The position numbers were made by a program, and so were the translations under genes. A DNA stretch of 58,227 bases from Pleurotus djamor (lineage: Eukaryota > Basidiomycota > Agaricomycetes > Agaricales > Pleurotaceae), in contig JAPEVF010000258.1 in NCBI GenBank assembly GCA_029747585.1, positions 1 through 58,227 of the forward strand. The letters run 5' to 3'. Shown here piece by piece: positions 33,039 to 43,663 of the stretch (position 1 is its first letter; each line of letters opens with the position of its first letter). Below the pieces are notes generated by a model. The model saw nothing but the letters and a program-made list of their open reading frames with translations, was not told where the DNA came from and ran no database searches.

Positions 33039-34405
33039 ATGTCTGTTACACCCATCGCGATAGTCGGTAGCGTGCTCGAAGGAGGTGGCCAGATTCTGAG
33101 AAATGCTGTGGCGCTCTCTTCCTTACTTGGTAAACCTATTACCATCACCGAGATCAGGAAAGGGAGAAGTCAACCTGGTCTCAAGAATCAACATCGCGTC
33201 GGTGAGTCGGTTGCGTCTCAAGGATCAACGTTCTCATTCCACTNACTGTCATGGCTTCATGCAGGCATTGAACTCGCTGCGAGGATATGCAACGCACGCG
33301 TAAATGGCGTGAAAAATGGCTCAACGACCTTGGAATACTCCCCTTCGCGTGTACAAGCACCGTGTAGCGTCTCGGCGGATATGGTGACTGCAGGATCAGT
33401 CGCACTACTGCTGCAGACGGCATTGCCCATCGTACTCTTCTCGCCCAAACCCGATCCATCTACGCTCGTCTTGCTTGGAGGCACGAACGCAGATATGGCA
33501 CCGCAAATTGAGTATACTCAACACGTCCTGTTGCCGTTTCTCAAAACGCATTTCGGGTTGAGTGATGCAGTTGAAATCGCTATGAAGAAGAGAGGGTATT
33601 TCCCGAAGGGAGGTGGAGAAGTTCATGTTTCGTATGTGCTTCACATCCCTCNTCCATATATACACTAATGGTCGAGCTTGATAGAGTGCCCGGGCGTTCT
33701 GACCCACTTAAAGCCATTCAATTGACTGAACGGGGGCCGTTACTTCGTATCAAAGGCCTCTCGCACGTTGGTCGTTTGCCTGTTGTGATTGCAACGGAAA
33801 TGGTGGAGGGTGTAATGGAACGGCTAGCCGAACATGGGGTCCACGCTGGTCAACCCGAGGTTGATGCTTCTGCTTCTNCGGGTCAAANTATTCCCATTGA
33901 TATCACTGTCAAACGCGAACATAAAGATGCTTGTATCGGAGCCGGGAGCGGCATCGTTCTATGGGCAGAATTTGAGGGTGGAAGTGTTATTGGTGGGAGC
34001 GCGCTTGGGAGGAAAGGNATCCCACCGAAGAGAGTNGGGAGAATGGCTGCTGATGAGTTGATAAAAGGTTTCGAAGAGGGAGGGTGTGTGGATGAGTATC
34101 TCCAGGTTTGTGTTCGAACCCGGCTNNGACGACCTTGACTGATGCAGAATCCAAGGACCAAATTATTATCTTCATGGCTTTGGCCAAGGGTCGGTCAACG
34201 GTCAAAACTGGTCCGCTCAGTCTCCATACCAAGTAAGCTCGTNCCACTGTGCCAGAGGTCTAANNTNGANNATCCCNTCACCAGNACCGCCATATGGCTT
34301 GCGGAGGAATTGACANCGACCAAGTTCGAAGTCACCGAAGGAGACTCAGGTTGCACNATATCTTGCGAGGGAATCNCATACACCCCCCGAACATCCACAG
34401 CATAG
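33039..34405 (+). CDS. RNA 3'-terminal phosphate cyclase
   Basis: A multi-exon gene for RNA 3'-phosphate cyclase, which uses ATP to convert a 3'-phosphate at an RNA end to a 2',3'-cyclic phosphate through an enzyme-AMP intermediate. Start at ATG 33039 (MSVTPIAIVGSVLEGG). Family landmarks: EGGGQILRNAVALSSLLGKP at the N-terminus, the RSQPGLKNQH stretch, SADMVTAGSVALLLQTALP, the GYFPKGGGEVHVS motif, and near the C-terminus the split DEYLQDQIIIFMALAKG followed by KTGPLSLHT. The combination DEYLQDQ plus FMALA is closer to the catalytic RTCA group than to the non-catalytic ribosome-assembly factor RCL1. Several Ns affect 33870-34380. It ends at 34403-34405 and converges with CDC50. Confidence 0.88.
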
Positions 34406-34607
34406 TAGGCGAATAGCAGTTCCAATTAATAAATAGATAAANAGGCGGACCTTACACCTTCGACAAGAGACGGCCAAACTATACAACGTGGATAACATAT
34501 GTAACGGAGGTGCTGCGGTGCTGAAAGAGGCTATTCAAGGGCATCGTCGGGTAGTGAGTGCATTAAAATCATTTCATATTCTCGTATCTAGAGGTCCGTG
34601 CGTAGCT

Positions 34608-36020
34608 TTACCGATTCCACGAAAGCTGAGACATATCACCGAGTTTTCTAAGGAAACACAGTGAGAAAGTTGAATACTCTTGGAAAGGGCGTAAGCAAAC
34701 CTTGGCTTGATGAGATGCCGAGCAAGACCAGCGATGGCGAGAAGCATGAAGACGCCTGAAGCTGCCACATATGCCCATCCCAAGAAAGGATTCTTTCCTC
34801 CTATCCAAGAAACAGTAGAGATCACAATAGACTTGGTGCCTCGGAAAGACTTGACGGGGTAATCTGNGCGGTGTNAGTTTTGTGATNGGTTTGGGANTTT
34901 ATGNACTCACTNAGGTTGATGACTATCTGGTACCGACCTCTGACCAAGTCATCGTTGTCGTTCCTTCCGTAGAGTTTNGTGAATGTAGGGAGACCAGCTG
35001 TACGCATCCANTTCTGGAAGTGTTCATCGTCTTGAAGCTGGGGAAAATTCTCTGCCGTATAGTTATTTGGGAAGCGNTCTTGCCANTTGGGCGGGGGTAC
35101 AATAGCACTGAGATCGTAGTCNACNTTGTTNGTGTATTTCTTGGATTCACCNGGCCANGCGATGCCTTTCGAGGANAAAATGTAGGTATCGCTCGAGCCA
35201 AGGAGGGTGAGGTTGGAGAAAGTGTCTGTGGNNNATGNTGAATATNAGNNGTTNACCATGTGAATNATTGGACGTACCGTTGAATATGGAGTTGGCNATG
35301 AGTCCGCAGGGGTAGATGGGCTTCCCATCNGCATTCACGTCAAGAGGCCGACAATCACTGTTCCTCAANTCCCCGACNCTGACAGCCCTGCCTTTCAGTT
35401 GGTCCGAATTGAAGCTCTTGACGTATCGACGATGATTTTGGTANAAGTTCGTCAGNTTGTAGTANAGAAGAACTGTATGGCCGAGGTTGGCCGGGACATC
35501 GAATTGAAGGAAACATTGATTCCGTTCCTGNAGAGGAGCNCTGTCGTTCTTGAAGTAGGCNTACCGCGCAGCTGCAGGAGGAGGGGCATTGGAGTCTGAT
35601 GCGCGGAGATTGTATGAAACCTTGTCCGATGGGACTTGGGTCAACGAGTCAGCGTTGGACAGGTCGGACANNGAGGTGATAGGTGTNATGGANTCGCAGT
35701 CGGTGTAGTCGATGGAAATCTCAGAAACCAACGAGGAACCCCATATCAGAAGTCCGCCTATGGGCGCAAAGAGTATTGAAATGATGAAGAAGGTGGGAAG
35801 GACGGTTTTTGGCGTGAGGATGGGTTGCCAAGCTTTCAAACGTTGTTGTTTAAAAGCAGTATCTAAGGAGAGAACATGAATGTCGACGTCGACAAGGATA
35901 AGGTGAGAAAGACNTACTTGCTGGTCGTTTCCAGCCACCCTTTTCCTTCTTGTCGCCTGCATTCGAGTCTTCAGAATTACTTGAGTCCNGCCCATTATTC
36001 TTTCTGTTGAAGAGGCCCAT
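34608..36020 (-). CDS. CDC50: CDC50/LEM3 family P4-ATPase beta subunit
   Basis: A multi-exon gene for the CDC50/LEM3 chaperone subunit that brings P4-ATPase lipid flippases out of the ER and supports phospholipid flipping. Start at 36020 (MGLFNRKNN), then a first intron ahead of [16 protein letters not shown], the conserved cytoplasmic entry to TM1. TM1 is [17 protein letters not shown]. The lumenal domain includes [46 protein letters not shown], and CRPLDV with PYPCGLIANSIFN (glycan and disulfide region), WRTAGLPTF and FTKLYGR. TM2 is [16 protein letters not shown]. The last intron ends at the ...CCTTAG acceptor, giving the tail [12 protein letters not shown] and a stop at 34608-34610. Ns occur throughout. 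It shares a 187 bp divergent promoter with MCM-binding protein. Confidence 0.9.
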
Positions 36021-36207
36021 TGTCGTGGCCCACGATGAGCGCGGAGGGAAGGGAAGGGGTGATGATGGTGATGGTGGTGGTAAAGGACGAAGNGCGAAAC
36101 GACAGAGGCGGGCGNGGAACTGCGTTTACGTCAGCCTCCTGATGCAACGCCCGAAACGGGTTTCGTCAGCAGCGCGCTCATCTAGGCGCCTGCTCCTCCT
36201 TACCCNA

Positions 36208-38318
36208 ATGGCTTCCACCACCGCCACTGCCTCGCGATCGAATACACTGAAAAATCCGCATCGGACACTGCTTGACCTGTACGCCGCAGAAGATGATGTC
36301 GACGTAGACGCGTTTCCCCTGAAAGTCGCTGCGCACTTTGACGAAATATTTTCTTCGGTTGATGCTTTCAACGAGGTGAGGGNTAGCCACTTGCTGGTTT
36401 TACGCGTCGTATCGAATCAACGTCGCGTCAGATCCCAGTNCTCGACGTGCATAGGCCACCAAAGTACCATNCAGATCGTTCTTTAGTCAGGTTTCGCGCT
36501 ATGGTCCAAGATACATCGCCTTCTCCAGAGATCTACTTGGCGAAGCGAAGAAACGGTCATACGAGTGGATGGGGATTGTTTGCTGATACCGTCGAGGGCC
36601 GTGATGAAGAACAGTTTGATTACTCTGACTTGCGTGAATGCTCCGTGATGTGGGCAGTGAGCGTTCCGGGTGAAAGCGACTGGTGCAAAGACTCAATACC
36701 CAGTGCGTTGTGCCTATACAAGACCAGTTAAAGAGCTAATATGGCGCGGATCAGACCTTGAAACAGATCGTGAACCTCACCAAATCCTTCGACCACATAA
36801 ATATCCTGTGCCCGAGGCCTCGCATATTGGCGTCCAATTGAAGGTAACTTTCTTTCGAGCAGAGACTCTGACGCGTGGTTAACGTGCACCTTCGACCAGT
36901 TGTATGACAACGATAATGCTTCGTCGATAAAATCCACCGATGTCTGCACCTTTGTAGGTATATTAACCCATGAAGCGTGAGTTGACTGTATATCATCTGG
37001 TCTGCACGAGCGACTTAGCCTGCACAAGGGATGATCAGGAGGCAGAGGACGTCACCTTACAAGTGCCCACCCTCCATGTCCTATTCTCCAAGCCTCTTCC
37101 GCGCTCTATCACGCCCCGACCCTATCCATCTACAACAGTGCTGCGGACAGACCAACCACATCCACGACAAGCTCTGATAGAATGGATCGCGACTGAAGCA
37201 CTTGCGGGTGACAAAGTTGCTGCCGAATGGGTCCTTCTATGTGCCCTGTCCAAAGTGTGAGCACCTCCAAAAATACGTCGTGATGGTATCTCTCAACTCA
37301 CCAACGTTTAAGGCAATCTCGCAACCCGCCCATCTTACCCCCATCTTTGAACCTGGTAAAATTTCCATCCCCTACGGATGACCCGAACTCTTCTCGACAG
37401 CCCATTTTGCCACACGTCCTTTCGCTGATCTTTCCTACCGTGACTCATATCCCGCTGTCGCTGTCAACGTTAAACTCTACGTCGTTTTGCCCGGAATCGA
37501 AAGATGAGGACTTGCATTCTGGGTGGTTGCAGGTACCATCGGGGAGTGTGTTGTGTATCTCGGAAAGTGGAGTTCGTGAAGGCGGTGTATCTGAGAAAGG
37601 TGAGGAATCCTCTGGTTTGCTCGCATGTGCTGTTTACGGACTTTTGGATGACTAGGTATCATGAACCTCAGAGCGATCCAGGAAGTTATGAACAACCAGA
37701 CTCTCGACTACGTCTTCCCTTACAGTCGTTTCACATTCCAGACAGACGCAGCCTGCATCGTCCTCTGTGAAGGCAGGAAAAGTACTTTCTTCCAAGTCTG
37801 TCCAGTTTGAATTCATTCCTCTGCTACGACATACTGACTAATGCTGCAACAGACAAGTATAACGGTTCCGCTCCAACCTAACCTCCCGGAAACCGAAGCT
37901 CTGGAGAAGTTGTATCAAGGTCCAAAGGATGTCAAATTACCTTCGGAAGAGGTTCTCGAGGCCTTCCGTGCCTGGGTCGGCGGCGCGAAGATGGGCAATG
38001 TAACTGTGGGTGAACAGGTTGGCGAGGTAAGAAATCCTCATCCTCGGTCCTCCCCAAGCTGACCACCTTTTAGTACATTCAAACCGACTTCGTCAAGGAT
38101 CGGAAGGAGAATAAGGAGGGTATGACTTCGGAGGATTTGATACGGCGGTTGAACATTGCTAGGTGGGTTCTGTTCAACCTTCTGTTGGGTTGTAAAGTTG
38201 ATGAGGACGTAGATTGGTGGCATTATCACATCATTCTCCCGAGGTGACGGTCGAGATTTGGGAGGAAACTAAAATGCTGGAAGCTGCACGCAGTAAGCGA
38301 TTAGCGACGTTGAGCTAG
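36208..38318 (+). CDS. mini-chromosome maintenance complex-binding protein (MCMBP)
   Basis: A multi-exon gene for MCMBP, a nuclear protein that binds MCM3-7 hexamers and helps unload or protect MCM complexes during replication (ETG1 in plants). Start ATG 36208 (MASTTATASRSN). Signature blocks: SLVRFRAMVQDTSPSPEIYL, VPGESDWCK, VPTLHVLFSKPL, ALIEWIATEALAGDKVAAEWV (the conserved helix), PSGSVLCISES, and FTFQTDAACIVLCEGRKS near the C-terminus, followed by the TSEDLIRRLNIARLVALSHH and final VEIWEETKMLEAARSKRL helices. It ends at 38316-38318 and converges with MOD5 (82 bp between stops). The stretch 36700-36990 is split into several short exons; exact splice sites there are less certain. Confidence 0.86.
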
Positions 38319-38400
38319 AAGTGTATATTATGTAGAATATAAGTATCAGACATTATCCTACATTAACATCTCTTGGTTGAAGAGGCCCGTGTCGCCCGTG

Positions 38401-40252
38401 TCATGTCACGGCGATTGTATTGCCCAACGTCTCCGAAAGCTCTCGCTTCATCTGCCGCTCAGCCTGTTTCTCTGCTTGCCGCATCTGCAAGTCCTTCATC
38501 CGGCTTTCCTTGGTAGCGAGGCGGCGGTGGACCTTGGTGCGTTGATGAGCTTTCCACTGTTCCCCTTCCTCGACCATGAATGGTTCCTCGGGGTTTACGG
38601 TGCAGAAGGGGCAGATAATTTTGCGTCGGGCTGCGAGGACCGCGTTGGGGCTGCATAACGAAGGAAGGGCACGGTTAATTGAACCGCTTGTTTGAGAAGT
38701 ATGGTGCGTAGGACTCACGTTGTAGGACGATCAGCTATATCGAGAAGATCAGAGGCTGTGGATGACAGGCTCCGTGGATCAGGGAGGTCTTCGAAGTTGA
38801 GGAACCCTGGATATCAACTGAGTGGGAGAAAAAGGAATACGATTAAGAAAGGTATTTACCGTCGGTTATTTGCAAGGCAGGCCTGAGCACATTCGTCCGC
38901 CAGCTATCGCCAAGTTCTAGAGGAAACGATATAAGGAAAGGGTATTTGTCGACCAGAGGAAATTTATGTTACCTGTAGCATCCAAGAGATACGTCGGTGT
39001 TAAACACTGCTCTTCATTAGTAGCATGTACAACAGGGAGTAGCTTGTTGCGTATCCATGATATCTGCCTTTTCGCGTATTTTCGCGTGGAAAGTTTCATA
39101 CTCTCGACAGCTTCCTGGAATTGCTTTTCCGAGGGATCGGGCGATGTGAGGTATTCGTGGAATTCTTTGTACCCTGGAAAATTGCTGATAAGTTCGGACC
39201 GGGAACATGTGTGGATGAGGGAGTACCGATAGACTGATAGAGTCCTAGAGTGTAGTCTGTGTTGGGATTGCCTTGTCCTTGGGTGGCGATTTTTCGCATT
39301 TCACGGATTTCGTTGAGTAGTCCAGACTGCACGTAAGTCAGGACGAAGTAGGTAGTGAGAGGGACTACCCATACCTCAATCATTTCATCGACACGAGCGT
39401 CCAAGCGTGGGTTTAGCACCTCTGGCTCCGCGTATAACCAATAACACAGAGTGCGATACCTGGGAATCATGAGTAGGCATTGATTGTTGGTGTATATCCA
39501 CATACCTCGGAGTAACGGATTCCTTCGATTGTTCGCTGACAATATCACTGGGCAGTTTACCAGTCTCCTTCATGATGCCGAGGTTCCGCAAGACCTTCCG
39601 TGTATCTCTCCAGTGCCATCTTGATGCCATCGTTGGATCAAGCTTTGACAAGAGCATGTACAACGACAAGGCGGCCTTGGGATCATCCGCTGCAGAAGGT
39701 GGGTGGTCTGGGAGGGAGTTGAACAGCTGAAGCAGCTCTGGTGACAAATTAGAGAGGTTCTGTAGCAAAGCAGTAGACATTTCCGGATGTGTGGGGGGTG
39801 TCGGGGGTTCTGTTTGGGAGAGGCGGTTGGGGAAGAGGAGATGTTGAATCCAATACGAGGTTCCACCAACGACTATTGGGATTTTACCCTGTTGGTGTGT
39901 TTCTTCTATCTACCCATTCATTGATCAGTTTGCGAAGCCCGAGCATGAAATGGACGCGACTGACCGCCTTCATAGAGTCGTGAACCCATTGTCCAACGAC
40001 ATATTGTTCCCCAGGTTGCTTAAACCCCATCAAGAGATGTTCGACACCCTGTCGCTGGGATTCTGGCATCTTGTTCGTGATGATATCCATTCCGGCGTAA
40101 CATTGCATTGCATCTGCGTTGATGATTCTGGCACGGTTCGGAGATGATTTGGAGAGATGGAGAGCAATTTCTATTGCGAGTTGGGATTTACCGACGCCGG
40201 TGGTTCCGCATATTGCGATCAAGGGGAGACGCGTCGCGCTGGCCGCCATCAT
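38401..40252 (-). CDS. MOD5: tRNA dimethylallyltransferase (isopentenyltransferase) MOD5
   Basis: A multi-exon gene for the enzyme that transfers an isopentenyl group from dimethylallyl diphosphate to A37 of tRNA. The P-loop CGTTGVGKS is at the start, followed by INADAMQCYAGMDIITNK, VEHLLMGF, KIPIVVGGTSYWIQHLL, the RHWRDTRKVLRNL recognition segment and ISWIRNKLLP. A C-terminal zinc finger of C2H2 type (CPFCTVNPEEPF, then HQRTKVHRRL) is typical of the eukaryotic enzyme. In-frame upstream ATGs exist at 40342 and 40315; the latter would add MGASTNLTGARIFSIHSA, a plausible mitochondrial leader, so two isoforms are possible as in yeast Mod5. I chose 40252 because the PRP38 start lies at 40341. Stop at 38401-38403. 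Confidence 0.9.
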
Positions 40253-40340
40253 CTTCGTGGTGGCGGAATGGATTGAGAAGATGCGCGCTCCGGTGAGATT
40301 TGTCGAAGCGCCCATAAATCTCAACTCTTGCTCTTGAATC
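40253..40340. promoter_or_regulatory. compact divergent promoter of MOD5 and PRP38
   Basis: Only 88 bp separate the MOD5 start used here (40252, minus) from the PRP38 ATG (40341, plus). The MOD5 frame stays open through the whole interval to an ATG at 40342 that overlaps the PRP38 ATG within a CATG palindrome. Transcripts of the two genes must overlap or share initiation signals in this stretch. Confidence 0.55.
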
Positions 40341-41394
40341 ATGGCCAATACCACCGTCACCGGCGCGACCGCTATCCACGGCCAAAACCCGCAGGTAAGC
40401 CTTTTTCAGATTCTGTGTTTCACTTGAAACTCATATGAATCCACCCCTCTAGTTCCTTGTCGAAAATGTCATTCGAAATCGTATCTACGAGTCACCCTAC
40501 TGGAAGGAGTATTGTTTCGCGCTAACCGGTGAGTGTCCTCTCTTCTCCAGGAGTGGGAGCCTTCTCAATGAATACGATAGCTGAATCTCTCATTGACAAG
40601 GCTATTGAACTCCGATGTATTGGTGGAGTCTATGGAAATCAACGTCCCACTGAGTTTCTTTGCCTGCTGCTGAAGCTCCTCCAAATTCAACCTGAGAAGG
40701 AGATTCTTTTGGAATACCTCCAGGCGGAAGAGTTCAAGTAGGTGACGTTCTTTTGTCTTCGCGAAAGGCATTGTGGTCGACGGTCTGTTCACAGATACCT
40801 TCGAGCCCTTTCCGCCATGTACATTCGGATGACGTTCAGCGCTGTGGATGTCTATGAAATCCTGGAGCCTTTGCTGAAGGACTATAGGAAGATTCGGTAT
40901 AGGAATCAAAGTGCGTTTGTCACCTATTATGACTTGTTCTTGCTGACGCGTGTTTTAATGGCTTAGCTGGATACAACCTCACCTTCATGGACGAGTTCGT
41001 TGATTCTCTTCTGACAGAAGAACGCGTGTGCGATATCATCTTGCCACGTCTGCAAAAACGTTCAGTGATTGAAGACAGAGGTGATCTGGGGCCTAGGAAA
41101 AGTCGATTGTTGGACGCAATGGAAGGCAAGAGTGAGCATGGCAGTGACAGAAGTCGTAGCCGCAGTGGGAGCAGGAGTAAGAGTAGGAGCCGAAGTGCGA
41201 GTAGGCCTCGTAGCGACGGGAGTGGTCGAAGTGTTAGCAGAGGCCGGAGTCAGAGCAGACGTGGTACACCCTCGGACACGGGCTCAAGATACGTGTCGCG
41301 CAGTCCGTCGCGTTCGCGTTCTAGGTCTCGTTCCAAATCCCCATACCGCTCACGGAGTCGCAGCATCTCTCCGGATAGGATGGATGAGTCATAA
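40341..41394 (+). CDS. PRP38: pre-mRNA splicing factor PRP38
   Basis: Five exons (40341-40394, 40453-40528, 40581-40737, 40795-40910, 40967-41394) splice to 831 nt, 276 residues. PRP38 is a tri-snRNP-associated factor needed for spliceosome activation. Family features: MANTTVTGATAIHGQNP at the start, NVIRNRIYESPYWKEYCFAL, CIGGVYGNQRPTEFLCLLLK, FKYLRALSAMYIRMTFSAVD, KDYRKIRYRN and LDEFVDSLL-type DEFVDSLLTEERVCDIILPR. The last third is an arginine/serine-rich tail (SRSRSRSRSKS-type, about residues 195-270) that suits binding to other RS splicing factors. The divergent neighbour is MOD5; the convergent one is the macro-domain protein, with 57 bp between stops. Confidence 0.95.
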
Positions 41395-41451
41395 CGACAG
41401 TGTATGCAATGTATTCACTATGTATGTACATGACTATTTACACAAAGCAGA

Positions 41452-42336
41452 TCAGAGTACGTAGGTCGAGTATGCATAATACGCGATAAACGTTGTGACC
41501 AACATGGATGCGACAATGCGCCGACTGAGTGGGTGGCGAGAAGGTAGTGTGAAGCTGGTGTGCTCAAAGTCTTCCAATTGGCCTTTGGGTGTGACTTCTC
41601 TAGAGTAGGCGTCGATGTCGGCCCACTGTAGCGAGCTCCACTTCTCAGGATGCGTTTCCGCATCCCAAAAGTGCTTGAAAGCCTCGGCTGTCTGTTTTGC
41701 GAAAGTTTCAGCAGATATGAAGCCAACACCAGTGCCCAACCCTGTCATCAAGACCTTTGTGATCTTTTGAGCAGGGTCGGTGGTAGATGCGTTGTGTTGT
41801 GTGAGGGAGTTTAAGAGCGACCAGACGCAGTTGTAGACGATTTCCTTGTTCCATCGAACTATTTCGGGGATGCGCATGGTGGGGACGAGAGCGATGTAGG
41901 AGCAGTGGTGTTGATTGTTCTCGCATATGGTACCGGCGAGGGGGACAATCGTACATGTCCCTGGAGGTGCGTAGCCTTTCCAGCGACTGTAGAGGGCCTC
42001 CTGGGTGATGTTTGTGACTTTCAGCCAATTTTCACGCTTGGGCTCAGGTGCGAGAGCCAGGGCGAGGAAATAGTCAAAGCTGAAGCAGTTAAGAGGCATT
42101 AATCGTATGTAGTGCAGCAATGCTCACCCTCCATCAAGTCGCCCATACGAATTTGCAGGGGACACGATGCAATCGAAATGAGAAAATGGAGGTTTGAGGT
42201 CGGCTAATCTGTCATTGACGATGGTTATTTTGGAGAGAATGGGCTCTGGCAAAGTCTCTTCAAGAGATTTCCGAAGTGCGTCTGTGAGGGATTTTGATGG
42301 GTCGAGGACGAGGAATTCGATGTCTTGCAAGCTCAT
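41452..42336 (-). CDS. tail-anchored macro-domain protein
   Basis: Two exons (42336-42128, 42079-41452) splice to 837 nt, 278 residues. The first exon ends at the characteristic IVSPANSYGRLDGGFDYFLA, the phosphate-binding loop of macro (ADP-ribose-binding) domains, and the body contains IVPLAGTIC, PTMRIPEIVRWNKEIVYNCVW and VLMTGLGTGVGFIS. Macro domains bind or hydrolyse ADP-ribose and its derivatives. The C-terminus has a basic residue pair (HPLSRR) then a single hydrophobic stretch IVASMLVTTFIAYYAYSTYV followed by L and the stop, a tail-anchor topology that would place the domain on the cytosolic face of a membrane. An upstream ATG at 42456 is in frame, but the conserved start begins at MSLQDIEFLVLD. 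Confidence 0.87.
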
Positions 42337-42624
42337 GGTCGTGGTCGTGGTGATGGAAGAAACTGAGGCGGACACAGCCCCCTGAGTGCTGTAACGCCTT
42401 CCCCCTGAACGAGCATGGGACTTGGATTTACGTGCCCATGATCCCCCCTCTTTCACCCTTGCCCCTTAGCAAACGCCGCCAGTCGTCCCTAAGGAAAGCA
42501 TCATCGTGCAAAGGCACCCGCCTCCTCGAGATCCTGGATCCTGAAACACGTTGCCTCCACGCTCCAGCCTTGCTTTTCCGTCCATCACAGCTGCTAGCCT
42601 ACTGAACTTCTTCTCCCCGCACTC

Positions 42625-43503
42625 ATGGAAAGCTCACGCACCACAGAAGACTCTCCTCGTCCTTGCACATACCATCCTGCTTTCTCTTCTCCAGAAGCAA
42701 ACCTCGTCCTCCGTTCGACAGAAGGGACACTCTACCGCGTTCCGTCCTTTGTCCTCCTCAATACCACAGAGTTCTTCAAGAGTGTGCTGACTTTGCACGT
42801 CACATCTTCGTCAAGTGATGTTTTGGGTACCATACACATCAATGAACCGGATGCCGTACTGGAGCGAATTCTCCGTATGCTTTGTGGGTTGTCTGTCCCT
42901 CTATGGCAGAGTTTCGAGCAGGTAGAGGGTGTCTCCAAGCTTGCGGAGGAATGGAATGCACCTGGACCCCTCGCTGCCATCCGTGCAGCCATCACAACCC
43001 CACTCTTCCTTTCCAATCCCCTTCGCCTGTTCGCCATCGCAACCCACTTTGGCTGGGAAGAAGAAGCCAAGCTGGCTTCGAAACATACACTAGCTTTGTC
43101 CCTGTATGACGAACAGAATCAAGAGCTTCTGCAGCGGATCCCTGCGAAGGATCTCCTTGCTTTGCTCAACCTCCATCGAAGACGACGAGACGATATCAAG
43201 CGGATGCTGGATTCTGATCCGCTTTTCGATATCGGCAATTCCGATCCGCGGTTTTGTCGTGAGTGTGGGGAGAGGTTGTATAACCATACGTGGAGAGAGC
43301 TGAAGATTCGGATGTTTATGGAGATGGATAAGAAGCCTTTGGGTGATATGGTGGGGAGTTTGGAGATGGAGGAATGGCCCGAGGCGCAAGCGTGCTGGAG
43401 TGCCAAGTGCTCGAAAGATACGTGCGGAAAGCTGAATTATGACCGCCTGACGATGCTTCAAGCCATTCAGTCGTGTATGGCAAGGTTGCCAGATTCGTTG
43501 TAG
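42625..43503 (+). CDS. BTB/POZ-domain protein
   Basis: A single-exon gene of 292 residues. The N-terminal half is BTB/POZ-like: ANLVLRSTEGTLYRVPSFVLL, FFKSVLTLHV and then IHINEPDAVLERILRMLCG, the usual strand-helix order of fungal BTB proteins, which dimerise or recruit CUL3 ligases. After the BTB part come helices LFAIATHFGWEEEAKLASKH and DEQNQELLQRIPAKDLLALLNLHRRRRDD (BACK-like). The C-terminal region has paired cysteines, CRECGERLY, then CWSAKCSKDTCG, which could form a zinc site. The combination of BTB with a C-terminal Cys cluster is common among agaric BTB proteins of unknown targets. It converges with the SurE-like gene at about 43664. Confidence 0.82.
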   Translation: MESSRTTEDSPRPCTYHPAFSSPEANLVLRSTEGTLYRVPSFVLLNTTEFFKSVLTLHVTSSSSDVLGTIHINEPDAVLERILRMLCGLSVPLWQSFEQVEGVSKLAEEWNAPGPLAAIRAAITTPLFLSNPLRLFAIATHFGWEEEAKLASKHTLALSLYDEQNQELLQRIPAKDLLALLNLHRRRRDDIKRMLDSDPLFDIGNSDPRFCRECGERLYNHTWRELKIRMFMEMDKKPLGDMVGSLEMEEWPEAQACWSAKCSKDTCGKLNYDRLTMLQAIQSCMARLPDSL

Positions 43504-43663
43504 CTGCGTCGGGAATTTGGGAATTTGGGATATCGTCAATCATTGTCATTGTTCGCTAATTCATTCATACACATGACAAGCATCATCATCGTAAACTATA
43601 TACTAGGGCCCAAGTAACTATTTTCCGGAACTTTCATGTCCAGGTAGCGTAGACGCTTAATTA

